A stretch of 64,000 bases of DNA. Origin: Dipylidium caninum (lineage: Eukaryota > Platyhelminthes > Cestoda > Cyclophyllidea > Dipylidiidae). Positions 24,301 through 35,200 of the stretch are shown here, piece after piece. Both the position numbers and the translations under genes were made by a program. How positions within the stretch are numbered: the first letter of the stretch is position 1; every line of letters begins with the position of its first letter. The stretch lies in contig QEYB01000825.1 of assembly GCA_017562135.1 (NCBI GenBank), forward strand, positions 1-64,000, read 5' to 3'. Below the pieces are notes generated by a model. It saw only the letters and a list, made by a program, of their open reading frames with translations, did not search any database and had not been told where the DNA came from.

Positions 24301-24669
24301 TTTGCTGTGGGCTTTGCGTTTGGTGACGTAAACGAGTTGATCGGTGTGCTGAGGGATCGCAGTGCAGCGCAGCGCGGCTCAGGTCAGCTCAGCGTAGAGA
24401 GGCTGTGCGAGCGGTGGAAAACATCGCGCACAAGGCAGAGGAGTGTGTTGATCTTTTCGTGATTCAGAGTTGTGGATAAATCGGCGAGTGACTCTGAGGA
24501 CAGCCCGAACTCGTCGGGGACGTCGAGGAGGGCGGGACCTGACGAACAACGACAGCGACCCGTTCGGGTGGTGGCCAACTTCGAGGGCTGTCAGTTGCGT
24601 GGTGAGGGCTTCAATCTGCGGACTGCCAAATTGAAGGTGGCGGAACAGTTGGGGATTGGGTTCGGCTAG
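11412..24669 (+). CDS. Dicer-type ribonuclease III (frame-broken in the helicase part)
   Basis: Dicer cuts double-stranded RNA precursors into microRNAs and siRNAs. The likely start is the ATG at 11,412, giving MRGIPDKRDRKEV followed directly by the conserved RPYQVEIADM segment that opens Dicer helicases. Order along the gene: Walker A (about 11,515-11,545), DECH box (12,030-12,050), helicase C with VATNVVEEGMDVHACNLV (about 13,546-13,600) and FIQSQ, the Dicer-dimer fold (about 14,580-14,940), a long acidic linker (16,140-16,590), platform (18,080-18,400), PAZ (19,120-19,610), connector (20,470-20,900), RNase IIIa and IIIb, and a short dsRNA-binding tail ending at TAG 24,667-24,669. Several helicase exons contain one-base shifts that the mirrored copy does not share, so I treat them as sequence errors. 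Exact exon borders before 18 kb are uncertain. The call as Dicer is secure. Confidence 0.92.
18078..19610 (+). CDS. Dicer platform and PAZ exons
   Basis: These exons of the Dicer gene form the module that anchors the RNA end and so sets product length. The segment 18,118-18,400 reads RVRLRLTRTMSLTEEQLDLA and continues with VSFFSAASSDSGASRASDG; it matches the platform strand-helix pattern that precedes PAZ in animal Dicers. The exon ending at 19,610 (donor GTGAGT) contains WRGLLVRPIDLPAEDP, the SPISECMAKRLPEELREQG helix region and VISFLNYTEHKHGTLVRLV, equivalent to the PAZ core before the LNLLTPR-type segment. No internal stop occurs in either exon. The linker between them is rich in serine and glycine. 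Confidence 0.75.
20958..23035 (+). CDS. Dicer RNase IIIa and RNase IIIb exons, catalytic residues present
   Basis: The exons join in phase: 20,958-21,278, 21,376-21,893, 22,455-22,534, 22,630-22,802 and 22,888-23,035. RNase IIIa has the signature ERLETLGDSFLKF and later DKAIADSVEAFLG, giving the paired acidic residues for one metal site. RNase IIIb has HPSSHYARVWGCYQR, then LEFLGDAVLDFAVT split by an intron, and GDMLEAIIGAIFVDSGG, giving the second site. Both catalytic centres therefore look intact, as expected for an enzyme that cuts both strands. The last two exons from 22,630 on and those after 23,035 lie outside the repeat. Between IIIa and IIIb the linker is shorter than in vertebrate Dicer. 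Confidence 0.93.
24223..24669 (+). CDS. Dicer C-terminal exons with degenerate dsRNA-binding domain
   Basis: Two exons (24,223-24,295 and 24,468-24,669) continue in phase from 23,035 across a 1,187-base intron. They read ETYDKELPLDPVRIMHELYP and then, after a serine-rich acidic insert, RPVRVVANFEGCQLRGEGFN and LRTAKLKVAEQLGIGFG before the stop. The strand pattern and the final alanine/lysine helix fit a dsRNA-binding domain. The usual basic KKxAK helix is weak and the middle carries an insert of about 25 residues, so RNA binding by this domain may be reduced. Confidence 0.8.
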
Positions 24670-25604
24670 GCCTTGATGTCCTCCTCCGCCGCGCGTGGGA
24701 CCGCGTCCAAACTGTCGCTGAGAGAAAGACAAGAGAGAGAAGGCTTATTCTTTTGCGGGGTCTTTTCCCTTCTCCCCGCCCCCTCCCCCCTGCACCGCTC
24801 TCGACAGCCCTTCCCCTCTACCTTTCCTCAAACTGTATTCCATATGAGTACTTTGTGAGTTTGTGCGGATATTGTGCTTCTTTCGTGCTCTCAGTCTGTC
24901 TTTTATGCAACATGCATACGCCCGTGGATCGCTTTGTTTGCCTAAACGGCGTTCAACACTTTGACAGTGCGTTTAGACCAGAGGCACTCGTGGGTGGATG
25001 GGTGGGTGGGAGGTCGAGCGTCTGCGAGCGCATTTGGCTCGCCCGGACACACGTACCATCGACAGGCGCCTCGTTGAAAGACATCAGAGGAGGCGGCACA
25101 AACGGTGAAAGTTCGTGTGATTTCCATCCCATGGGGCGACTAGTCTGGTTACCCGCGTGGCCCGTCGACGAAGGAGCCGAGAGAAAGAAGTAGCCCCTTC
25201 CTCTAATAGGAAGCGCTGCCGCGCGAGGTGTTGGCAGACCTCCATCCCACCTCGTCTGTAGACTACTGGGCGGTTGTTCTGTCGTCTATCGGGGTTGAGG
25301 CGACATCGGGAGGGCGGACCCGGTCAGGAGGAGAAGGCGTCCGTGATAACGGGTGCAACAACCAACTACGCATCAAAAGCGTGTGTCTACGCGGTGTACG
25401 CCAACAAATCTCGCAACTTTTATCAATCAAACCGGCAGAGAATAGCGAGCTTCAAGCAGCGGCGGAAGACCCGATGGAGCACAAGCTAATTTAATCATTT
25501 ATGTTGTATTGCAACGCAATGTCATAAATTCCGATGAAGTGACTATGTGATTGACATAGACAAATGCAGGAAGTGTTACACAGAAGTCTGTGAGCGAAAT
25601 GCAC
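24670..25604. other. Intergenic: Dicer 3' region and CUEDC2-like 3' region
   Basis: Two convergent genes end on either side (Dicer at 24,669 plus, the CUEDC2-like gene at 25,605 minus). I see no conserved open frame. GC-rich sequence continues to about 25,480 and then turns AT-rich. Confidence 0.6.
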
Positions 25605-27232
25605 TTAATGGAAGTGGTACTTGCGCCCAGCTTTCAGGTAGACGGACTTTGGCATATCAGGATACTCCTTTTTGATCTCAATGTAGCGTTTTCCCGTGGT
25701 GTCCACCACCTTACCATTCAGGTAACGCAGTTTACTGCCTTCGTTCTGCAAAATAAAATAGTCCAAGCATTCTTGAGTGCTTAAATCGCATCTACTGGGC
25801 TTGGCAACATTTGAAACCCCTGTTCTATGCAGTTACCCAGTTCGGCCTAATTCAACAATACTATTATCGGGATAGCAACCTCAAAACATGTGACAGGTCG
25901 AACAACGAGGTAGCTCATAATCCCGACAGATCAGTAATACCCTTACAGAAATCACCAATGACTACAAATCTGAGGATTAAAAATATGTTCAGGGTGATGC
26001 TATCCGATTTCGCAGGTATTATGCGCTTAAGTGGACGACTTCTTTCGGCAGTCAAATTATTTTGGTCCCTGCGATTAAAACGGAGAGGTTTTTCCCATAT
26101 GCAAATGGGAAAATCGAAGCCTATTTAATAAATGCAGTATGTCAGAGAAGAGGTAACTAAAGGTTTCTATTTACCACAGGCACAAAGTGATTTTGAAAAT
26201 AATAGTTATGGCAGCAGTTTACTTCTGAGGCATGATGTCCTTTTCACAGCCTATAAAGCTCCTCTCTGGCAAGGGGATGAAGCCCAACTATGATGAAACC
26301 TGCCACACTAATATAAAAAGGTAAATCTATTGAGAAGTAAGTAAATGCTTGACATATATAGCCTCATCCAATTGTCGATTATGTACAGTTAGGCCTATAC
26401 CATTAAAAATCATCTACCGGTTACCTTTAAAGGACCACAGATAGATCTGGCAGAAATGTTTTCTACCGTTGACGAGGAAGGGAAAGTTTCATACCGTTCC
26501 ATTACCGCTAAGCGTTCCTCTGATGTTAATCTTAATGAGTCACCATCGACTTTATTTGATGGCCCATTTGATTTCTTTGATTGCCTTGCCTTCACATTAA
26601 TCTCACCTCCCTACAAGAGAAAAAAAGCGAGTTAGGATTGTTGCTTCGAATCTTAATTAGTTGCCTCTCAAATATTGGGAAGTTATACCATAAATTAACT
26701 CCTATGAAATAACGCAGTTAAGCAAAAGAAAGACATTTACTGATGGAAGTATTTGTGCGAAAAGGCCGAGATTAGGGCTGAGAATCTGATCGTTCACCGC
26801 TTGATCTGAAAGAGAAGGACCAAGGAAAAATCGTAATAGAAACAGGGAAACCATTGCTTGTCACATAAACAAGGAAACTACCTCCTTGCATCCCGACCTT
26901 AGAACCATTCTCCGAATTAGTGAGCAAACGAGTCCGGGTCTCCAGTATCCAATTTGTGAGAACAGAACTAGTATATCAGACGTACAAGGTAAAATGGCGA
27001 CACACTACCTTGGGACGACATGCGACTCCGGAACATATTCCTTTAGGAGGTTAGACACTTCTTCCACATTGAATTCTACCTCATCATTAACCATGAAAAG
27101 CCCGTCAAGATAATTCCCAAGAAGAGAATCGATGCTAGGGAATTAATCTCTTATGTGCCCATACCTTACGTCATCACATGTGTCGTCTCGTGTGTAAGAA
27201 CGAATTAGTGTAAGAAGAAGTTGAAGAATCAT
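25605..27232 (-). CDS. CUEDC2: CUEDC2-like protein (CUE domain-containing protein 2)
   Basis: Seven exons on the minus strand: 27,165-27,232, 27,009-27,134, 26,882-26,967, 26,741-26,805, 26,425-26,610, 26,223-26,287 and 25,605-25,745. In vertebrates CUEDC2 is a regulatory ubiquitin-binding protein linked to NF-kB signalling and anaphase control. Recognition rests on the two ends: the N-terminal segment with VEFNVEEVSNLLKEYVP and HVVPR matches the DMEAFTEMMEAYVPGF-HIPR region of human CUEDC2, and the last exon has LRYLNGKVVDTTGKRY followed by YLKAGRKYHFH at the very end, matching the family's conserved C-terminus. The central CUE fold is short and poorly conserved. Exons 1-5 join in phase. Exon 6 to exon 7 is one base short, which a lost G before its donor would explain. 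The gene starts 112 bases after the LYRM4 stop on the same strand. Confidence 0.78.
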
Positions 27233-27343
27233 ACAGTCTATTTAGTACGAGTCCTGTAAAAGTATGATGTCAACATGAATGCAGTAACTCCTTGGAAAAC
27301 AAAGGACAAAGTGTGAAAAAAGGTTTTATTAGATGCCCAAAAG

Positions 27344-27592
27344 TCACTCAATCGGCAATCTAAGTCCCTTGTAAAAGTGGCTCAACGCAGACTGCCTTCG
27401 AAGAATGCCAAGGGTCCGTTCAGCTTCAGCCATATACGTCTCCAGTTGTTCCTGTGAGACAATATTACTATGCCTTCTGAATTCTTCCTTTACACGACGG
27501 ACAAAATAAGTTCTGAAATTGTAGTCAGTAAAGTTTTCACTGGCGCGAAGCATTTCCTTGTACAAGGAAAGCGGGCGAGCAGACCCCGCCAT
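27344..27592 (-). CDS. LYRM4: LYRM4/ISD11, LYR-motif Fe-S assembly factor
   Basis: A single-exon 82-residue protein. ISD11 binds the mitochondrial cysteine desulfurase NFS1 together with acyl carrier protein and is needed for iron-sulfur cluster assembly. The sequence shows the LYR motif as LYKEMLRASENF near residue 10, then the conserved YNFRTYFVRRVKEEFRRH segment and the RTLGILRRQ helix, all in the positions found in the human 91-residue protein. Length is typical for the family. It begins at the only methionine before the motif (27,592). No other gene lies close upstream on this strand. The CUEDC2-like gene follows immediately downstream, which fits a polycistronic unit resolved by trans-splicing, as occurs in flatworms; I see no direct proof of that. 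Confidence 0.93.
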   Translation of the reverse strand: MAGSARPLSLYKEMLRASENFTDYNFRTYFVRRVKEEFRRHSNIVSQEQLETYMAEAERTLGILRRQSALSHFYKGLRLPIE

Positions 27593-29253
27593 TGGTCACA
27601 CTAAAAAATGCCGCCAGGATTTTTAGTTATTTAAATTATATATATTGTTAAGTGAAAACTGTTGTTAGACACTTCATTTGCAATAAAAGCTTAGGCTCAC
27701 CTGATCATACGCCTTATTTTTTGAAAACATGAGACTCTTAACAACGGTCGTGGAAAAAAGAAAAATTAGCTTGGGCAATCGAATGCAGAAATCACAGTTA
27801 AGGTACTTCAAACAAATTAAAAATATCTTAGCTTAAGATGCGGCACCCAATCATGAACTCCTCTATCTTGAAAGTTACATTTGCAAATGATTATCTTAAC
27901 ACATCGGTCGTGTCTTAACACCTAGACGCCAAAAAAGGACTGTGACGAATGACTGTCTTTGTCTGATCAGTGTCAAGTCATCGTATTTAATCTTTATTCA
28001 GGGTTTAATTTACACTGACGCTAGTCCCCTGTAATATGCTCTTTCAACCATCAACCCATGGCGGATGACTTCAATTATAGCTTGTGCCCGCTAATTACCT
28101 TGGGAATTCGCGCCCCATAATTTTTGTCACTGGGAATACCAAGAGACCCATTTTGTTAGTAGTGGTCAGCGAATGTCCTCAAAATGCTGAAGCCCTCACT
28201 CTGTTGATTTGAAGTTAAGACTTGAGTGTGCGCAAGGGATGAAGAGTGGGGTGCATTGACGCCGGTAGATTAATATAACCAGAACAACCGTTTTGGCCAT
28301 CTATATCGCAGTTAAATGGACAACGTCTACTTTCCTTATACATGTAAATGGGGCCGTGCCATGTGGATCTTGCTTAGAGTGGAGGCCGATTTATTCTTGT
28401 GGAACATATGCTGTTTATTAGCTTCTGTCGCACATAACACGTCTTTTTTTGTGAGGAGAAGAGGGTCGGTCATATATTGTCTAAAATGGCTTCATGGATT
28501 CGTCAAAGAATTTGAGGTGCTACCGTCTCGACTAAACTTTTTTCGCCGTAAAACAAGCATTAATGTCGAGTGGCATCACCTTTACGAGGAGGTTCATTCC
28601 TGCCTTTTGCCATTTATATATTTATGAAAAGCTTTCCAAATGCCGACTTGTTAATAGAGTCAAGCAAAATCAACCACAAGCCTAACTTCAATAGGTTGTT
28701 CTTTGAAGACTTCTTCCAAGATGAAAACTGTAAATTTATCGCGTCTTACAAAGAACCAAGTTTTCACAAAATCTAAAAGCCTACCCAATTTTGCTCAAGA
28801 GGGATAAGCCTTCTGCAGGCCTAAAGCATCTGTTGAAATTTAAAAAGAAATTACAAGTGCGTGTTAGCGTTCCAGTTCCATTCCCCTTCGACGGATCCAT
28901 CTGGCGGTAGGTTGTTATGCACCGTTAGTTCTCAGCCGTCACATTTAGTAACACATTGTTTGTCTGGATGACGATGACCACATTGGAGCTACCATATCAT
29001 TGAGAAGATTTCGTTATCCGAATGCTTATTTTTGCCCCTGCTATTTGAATGTGGTATTTTGTGGTTACAATGTTCACAATACATAATTGGCTCTCAACTC
29101 ACAATGGCGTGGCTCAAATAAGGAGGTTAACTCACAACTACAATGTTGAGCTTTTAAAGAATCGAATATGCAACAAACATCGCTGCATCTTAATTGTGTC
29201 ATCCAATCAAGAACGTCCAGCTGTTACTTGACTGTGTGCACGCTAACGATATT
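27593..29253. other. Intergenic, AT-rich; divergent upstream region of LYRM4 and STT3B
   Basis: About 1.7 kb lies between two divergently transcribed genes (LYRM4 minus, STT3B plus). A plus-strand open frame of 103 codons at 28,316-28,627 has no recognisable motif and ordinary AT-rich composition. I see no convincing gene, tRNA or repeat. It should hold both promoters. Confidence 0.55.
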
Positions 29254-32200
29254 ATGCTCTCAGTGTCTTCTCCCATGAAGACTCGGTTTCTGTTAAATAC
29301 CGATAGCAGCAAAGGACTTCTTACCATACTTATATTGGTACTAGCATGGATAGTTGGTTTTTGCTCCCGCCTATTTTCAGTCATCCGTTTTGAAAGTATT
29401 ATCCACGAGTTTGATCCTTGGTTTAATTACCGCGCTACTAAACAAATGGTCGACAATAGTTTCTATGACTTTCTTAATTGGTTCGATATTACTGCTTGGT
29501 ATCCTCTCGGTAGAATCGTTGGCGGTACTGTATATCCCGGACTAATGGTTACTTCTGGTAAGATCTCTATCCTTCTTTCTCTATTAACTATGTATAACCT
29601 TATATCTTTTTCATCTACTAATCTTCATCCTTTTTTGAGGGGAGGGGAGAGTGGTCAGCAACGGTTGGAAAGAGATTCTCAAACCATGTTCTCCTCTTTC
29701 AGTTACAATGATTTTAACCCGACTTTCTTATGTTCGGAGACAATATTGTTGAGATAATAAATGGAAATGTTTTATCACTTAGGTTCAATTCACTATATTC
29801 TTCGATTGCTCAACTTTCCAGTACACATTCGCGAAGTTTGTGTTTTCCTGGCGCCTATTTTCAGCGGCTTAACTGCCATTATGGGTTACTTCCTAACCAA
29901 AGAGCTCTGGAATGATCGTGCCGGTCTCTTTGCTGCCTGTTTCCTGGCAATAGGTGAGTATGAATGTTTCTCCGGAGAACAGCTTTTTTATTGCCTTAGT
30001 GATCGATTCTTTCATATTATTACGTACTTAAAGGGATTTAGCATGAGTTGTATAAAGAAATTAAGAACCCGTCGATGCTGAAAGGCTACACAGTTGTACT
30101 TATTTTTTTATACGTCTTATCAGTTTTGTACCTATTTGTCTCTATTATGCAATATTGAGACATAAATGCTGCTTTTTTCTAAGATTACGCTGAAATATTG
30201 GTCGTTTCTAATGTACATTCGTAAGTTGGTTAGATAGATTCCTTTCTTGAGCTTCATGGGAGTTTACTTACGTTGTTTTTCACGTAGCTGACTGATATAC
30301 CACAGCTACAAACTTCCAAATATCAGTTCAACTCAAAATTTGCCTCATGAGTTGTCTGCCTTGACGAATCATTGTTAAAAAGTCCTGAGTTAGGCTCCTT
30401 TTTCCTTTCATTTTAATTGTGCAGTGGTTTTTTATTGCTCTGTCCTTTTTCGCGTTATCTGTTCCCCTTCTAGACCGATGATAAATGCTTTGGTTCAAAT
30501 CTGATGCAGTCATAATATTTTTTTAGTTGGAACTTTCCTGGACTCAATATATTACATTTTTCCCCTTTTCTTCATTCAGCAATACTGCAGCAAGGTTTAA
30601 TTCTTCCACTTTTTAAATGTCTTCATTTAGCAATGCGAATACACTTGAGCACCCCAGTTATGTCTGATGAAGTACTCAGATATTTCATTTAACTGTTACA
30701 TAACTGGCTAATAGCAATAAGTTTTATTTGTCAACTATTAAATAATTGGGTGTTAATTTTTCTGCTGAGATCGTTTTGACATCAGAATTGTTGGGATTGT
30801 TAAAAACACTTCGTTGTAGCGAAAATCTAATGATGACTAAATTTGCTCCTCTGAAATATTCGATAGTTGGGGTTTTACTAATCCTCTCCTTAACCCTTAG
30901 TTCCCGGTTATATAAGTCGCTCTGTGGCTGGCAGCTACGACAATGAGGGCATAGCAATCTTCGCTCTGCTGCTCACCTACTTTCTTTGGCTGCACGCTGT
31001 GCAGACTGGAAATCTCTGCTGGTCAGTCCTCTGTGCTCTGGCCTACCTCTACATGGTCTCCGCGTGGGGAGGTTATGTTTTCATCATCAACCTTATACCG
31101 CTGCATGTCTTTGTCCTCTGTCTGACCGGACGTTATTCCACTCGCCTTTATGTGGCCTACACAAGCTTCTACATTCTCGGCCTCATTTTTGTCCATGCAA
31201 GTGCCCTTTGTTGGCTTTCAACCGATCCGAACTAGCGAACACATGGCCGCGGCTGGAGTTTTTGTACTTCTTCAGGTCAGTGATACAGCCGAACAGGAAA
31301 ATGAGTTCGATAACTCCTAAGTAAAAACCACAGCATTTTGCTTAGATACTTCAATGTTTTTGCCATTCCTCTTTCCTTCCTTTCGCAAGCCCTACCGATC
31401 CACTAATAATTCAGTAGTAGAGTTACACTAGAAGTCCACCAGTCTTGTCTTTTTATTTTTTGAAAAACATTTTCTTGTCTCTTGCCTCTTGATTTCAGAA
31501 CTTAGAGGGTAGAGGACAGTAGCATGCTAGATTGAAATACCTTCCCGTAACAGGATCTTTCTCTACTCTTGACCTATCATAGGTAGCGAGTTCTTTGTAT
31601 TAATCCTATAATTCCAACCCCCAAAAGCATGTCCCTCTCTCGGTGGCATGCTGTAAAGCTAGAGTTTAAACTCTTCTTTCTTGTCGATCTTACTTGGAGT
31701 TTCGACTTTTTTGTAAACACTTGGCAAGGATCACTCATTCCTCCGACAATGTTCGGAGGATGTCAAGATGATTGATTTGAGTGCTTCCGCTCTCCTTGAT
31801 GGCGTCAACACTTGAGCCTCACGATTATCAAAGGCTTTTATCCTTCAATACAAACGCAAAGTAAAAGGATGTTACTCCTCACTATCAATTGTCGTTGTCT
31901 CATGAACCTTGAATTACTAAATTTCCATTTGATTCTGTGTAAATATCGGCGCGTTTCGTGTATTCGAGTGAACTGTATCTCAGTATTAATGCAACGTCGT
32001 TGTTACATCGTGTTACTTCTCACAAAATGGCACGGTTTGGACTATTATGAAAATTAGTATGAAAAAAAACGTTAATGCTTTGGTTATTCCTTCGTGTAAC
32101 TTTTGTGCTCTTGAATATTTGTCGGAAGTTTCCACTGATTTATCCAATTGATGCAATGGCAAATGTGGAAAAATTTTTGCTGACATTTCGTCTCTCAGAT

Positions 32201-35200
32201 GGAGTGCTTTTTTTCTACGGTTGTATTTACTGTGCCTTGGAATTTCTCTTTTCAACCGTTATTACGAGGTGGAGTTTCCCCATTAACACACAAATATGTG
32301 ACTTTTTGTGGAATTCAAATCTCTTTTGCCATATTTCGTGTCTTCGTTAATTTGAGTTGTGCAATGACATTTCTCTTGGTGATGCATTTCTGCTATCCCT
32401 GCAGGATGTAGACTCCATGACTACTTCAATTTCTTGTTTATCCCCCTACTTTCGAGGTCTACTTTTGCGGATATTTTAGGCAGTAGCCTTCTTCAAGTAC
32501 CTCCAGGGCCTCGCGCCATCGGATAAACTGCGCTCGGTCTTCACTCTGGCCATAATTACCGTGGCCGGTCTCGTCTTTCTCAGTGTATGCGGACTCACCA
32601 TTGCCGGAGTGATTGCGCCCTGGAGTGGCCGGTACTTTTCATCCTCACCTTGACTTTCCACATAAGTAGCCTAGACGAGTTACTTCGCAACCCTCCCCCC
32701 TCTATCTTACCACGCATGCGAGTATTGGACGTCACTTCACCTCTTATAGTCCCGTAGAACTTCTTTCGAGTACTTTTTAGTCCCAATTCTGCTTACCTTA
32801 TGGAACACCTTACAAAGTGGTGGAGTTTATTAAGAAAAAGACCTAATTTTTACATGTATTTGTTCTGTATGTTAGGGGGAGCCATGATTTAAATATTCAA
32901 ATCACAAAGGAGGATTTTACTGTGGTGCTGCCTTAAGTGATTAGTCTCACGTCTGATAAAACAATGAAGAGAGATTTAACGGCTCCTTTTTTACCACGCA
33001 AGTGTAGATTTTACTCACTGTGGGACACCGGCTACGCTCGAGTACACATCCCCATCATCAGCTCGGTGTCGGAGCACCAGCCGACCACGTGGACTTCCTT
33101 TTTCTTCGACCTTCACGTCCTCGTTGCGGTTTTCCCCGCTGGGGTGTGGTTCTGCTTCGCAGAGCTCAACGACCTTCGTGTCTTCGCCATCCTCTACGCC
33201 ATCTTCGCCTCCTACTTCGCGGGTGTCATGGTGCGACTCATTCTCACCCTCGCGCCCATTGTCTGTGTCCTCGCGGCCATTGCCTTCTCCCGTCTCTACG
33301 ATGTCTACCTGAGGGAAGACGCACTCACCGGGGGGGAGGAGGCTGCTCGCTCTCCCAAGGAAAAAACTGTCAGCAAGAATGTCACCAACTCGAAGGAGAA
33401 GCAGCTCTACGACAAGCCCTCGAAAGGGACTGCGGAAAAGGTAATTTGTACCACCTCATTTTCGATATTTCCTGGTCATTTTCTTTTTATTCTCTGTACA
33501 CTTTGTTCAAAACCCACTGCCTCTTTGGCTTTTCATATGAATTGTCGAGTTTTTTTCCGGCACTTGCCTCATCTAATTTTATAAGCTTGAGACTACACCT
33601 CCAAATAATTGCAGACAACATGAAGCGTTTTTTTACTCTACTTACGTAAAAGTTTGCCTACTGGCGCTGATCTCGTGAAGTTAGAACACTTTCTCGTTTT
33701 TTTTTCTTATTTCTTATACGTCAGAATAAAGCCGGTGGGAGGTATTGGAACTTTTCACTGAGCATCAGTTACTTTCTCCCCACTAGGCTCCAAAGTGCAG
33801 GATATTTGCTCTATTCGAATACACTTACTACCAAACAAATTTTTGTGTCGTTTAGCAGGAGGTGGGGGGGGGGAGGCAGGGGGCAGGACATGAACTAGCT
33901 TGTTCTCTGCTCCTGTTTACTAATTGAACTTTTTTACCTTAACACGAGATTCATGCTGGTAGTGGGTCTTTAAGGCCAATTTCCACTGAGGTGGGGTCCT
34001 GTTAACTGCGAGATTTCTGAGCCGCTTGACCACATTTGACGAAAAACCACCTCTTTAACACTTTTGGGGGTGTGCTGTTTGTCAACCTCTATTTTTTGTG
34101 GAGGTTTCTATTTAGGCAGTCGGCTTCCTACATGTTCTCCATTCCACCCTAACACCATTTTTGTGGCTTTCCCAAAAAAAATATTACGTTGACATTCAAT
34201 TGAGACTGCTTGACCCCGGCGATTTCAAGGTTGCACAGTTCAGTAGGTCTACCCTACTGATCAAATATTCTACTTAGTGGGAATGTAATGGAAGTGATCT
34301 CGTCAAATCAAAGATTAAATGAGACCTTTAAGAGGTTTATTTTTCCCGATCCTCGTCCGTCTTGGCCCCCACTTACTCTCTTTTGCATTTTTCTTCTAAT
34401 TTTTGCACTAATTACGGTCTTTTTATCAGTGTATGCACATGGCACGCAAACTACTGAACGGCTATTAGTAGTATGGACTGGTATTCCACGCATTCGCCAC
34501 AATTTCGCGATAATCGGGTGTGCTTAAAGGCGAAAGCAATTTTTCAAGACTTTTTGACCATTTAGGTGGGTCTCAGTCCCGAAACCTCAAAAGTATACAT
34601 TAGGTCTCAATCATCAGTCCTTATTACTACGTTTTTTTTGTCCCTCAAGCATCCTCAGGGCAGTAGTAGCAGCAAAACCGCTGCAGATTCGACCGCTGCC
34701 ACTGGAGGCACCGAGGACATATTGGGAATCAGTGTGCGGAAGGTGGTGGTGTTTGTGGCCACCTTTGTTCTCTTCCTTTTCATGCTCCACTGCACGTGGG
34801 TCACCTCCAATGCCTACTCCAGTCCTTCTGTCGTCCTCGCCTATCAGGGCAGCCAGGGCGAACGGGTCATTCTCGACGACTTCAGGTTCGTCACCCTCTT
34901 TTCTCTGAAGTTTTCAACCCCCTTTTTCCAATATCACTCTTGTACGTCAATTTAGGAAGTGAATCTATTCGTTAAATGCAGAGTTGTGGTTGTATAGAGA
35001 TGTGGTTGTCGAAATTGTTTCTTCTCCGACCTTACCCTTTTGCCCCTTTCATGAATGTTTCTCCTCGTCTCTCAGGCTTTACCATTTGACCTCCATGATA
35101 CCCTGAGTCCCATTGTGACTTTTTTCTCGACTTCGTAATCTTATCTCTTTATAAATTGCGTCGCCTGGCACGATTTGACGTAGTCACACGTAACACCAAT

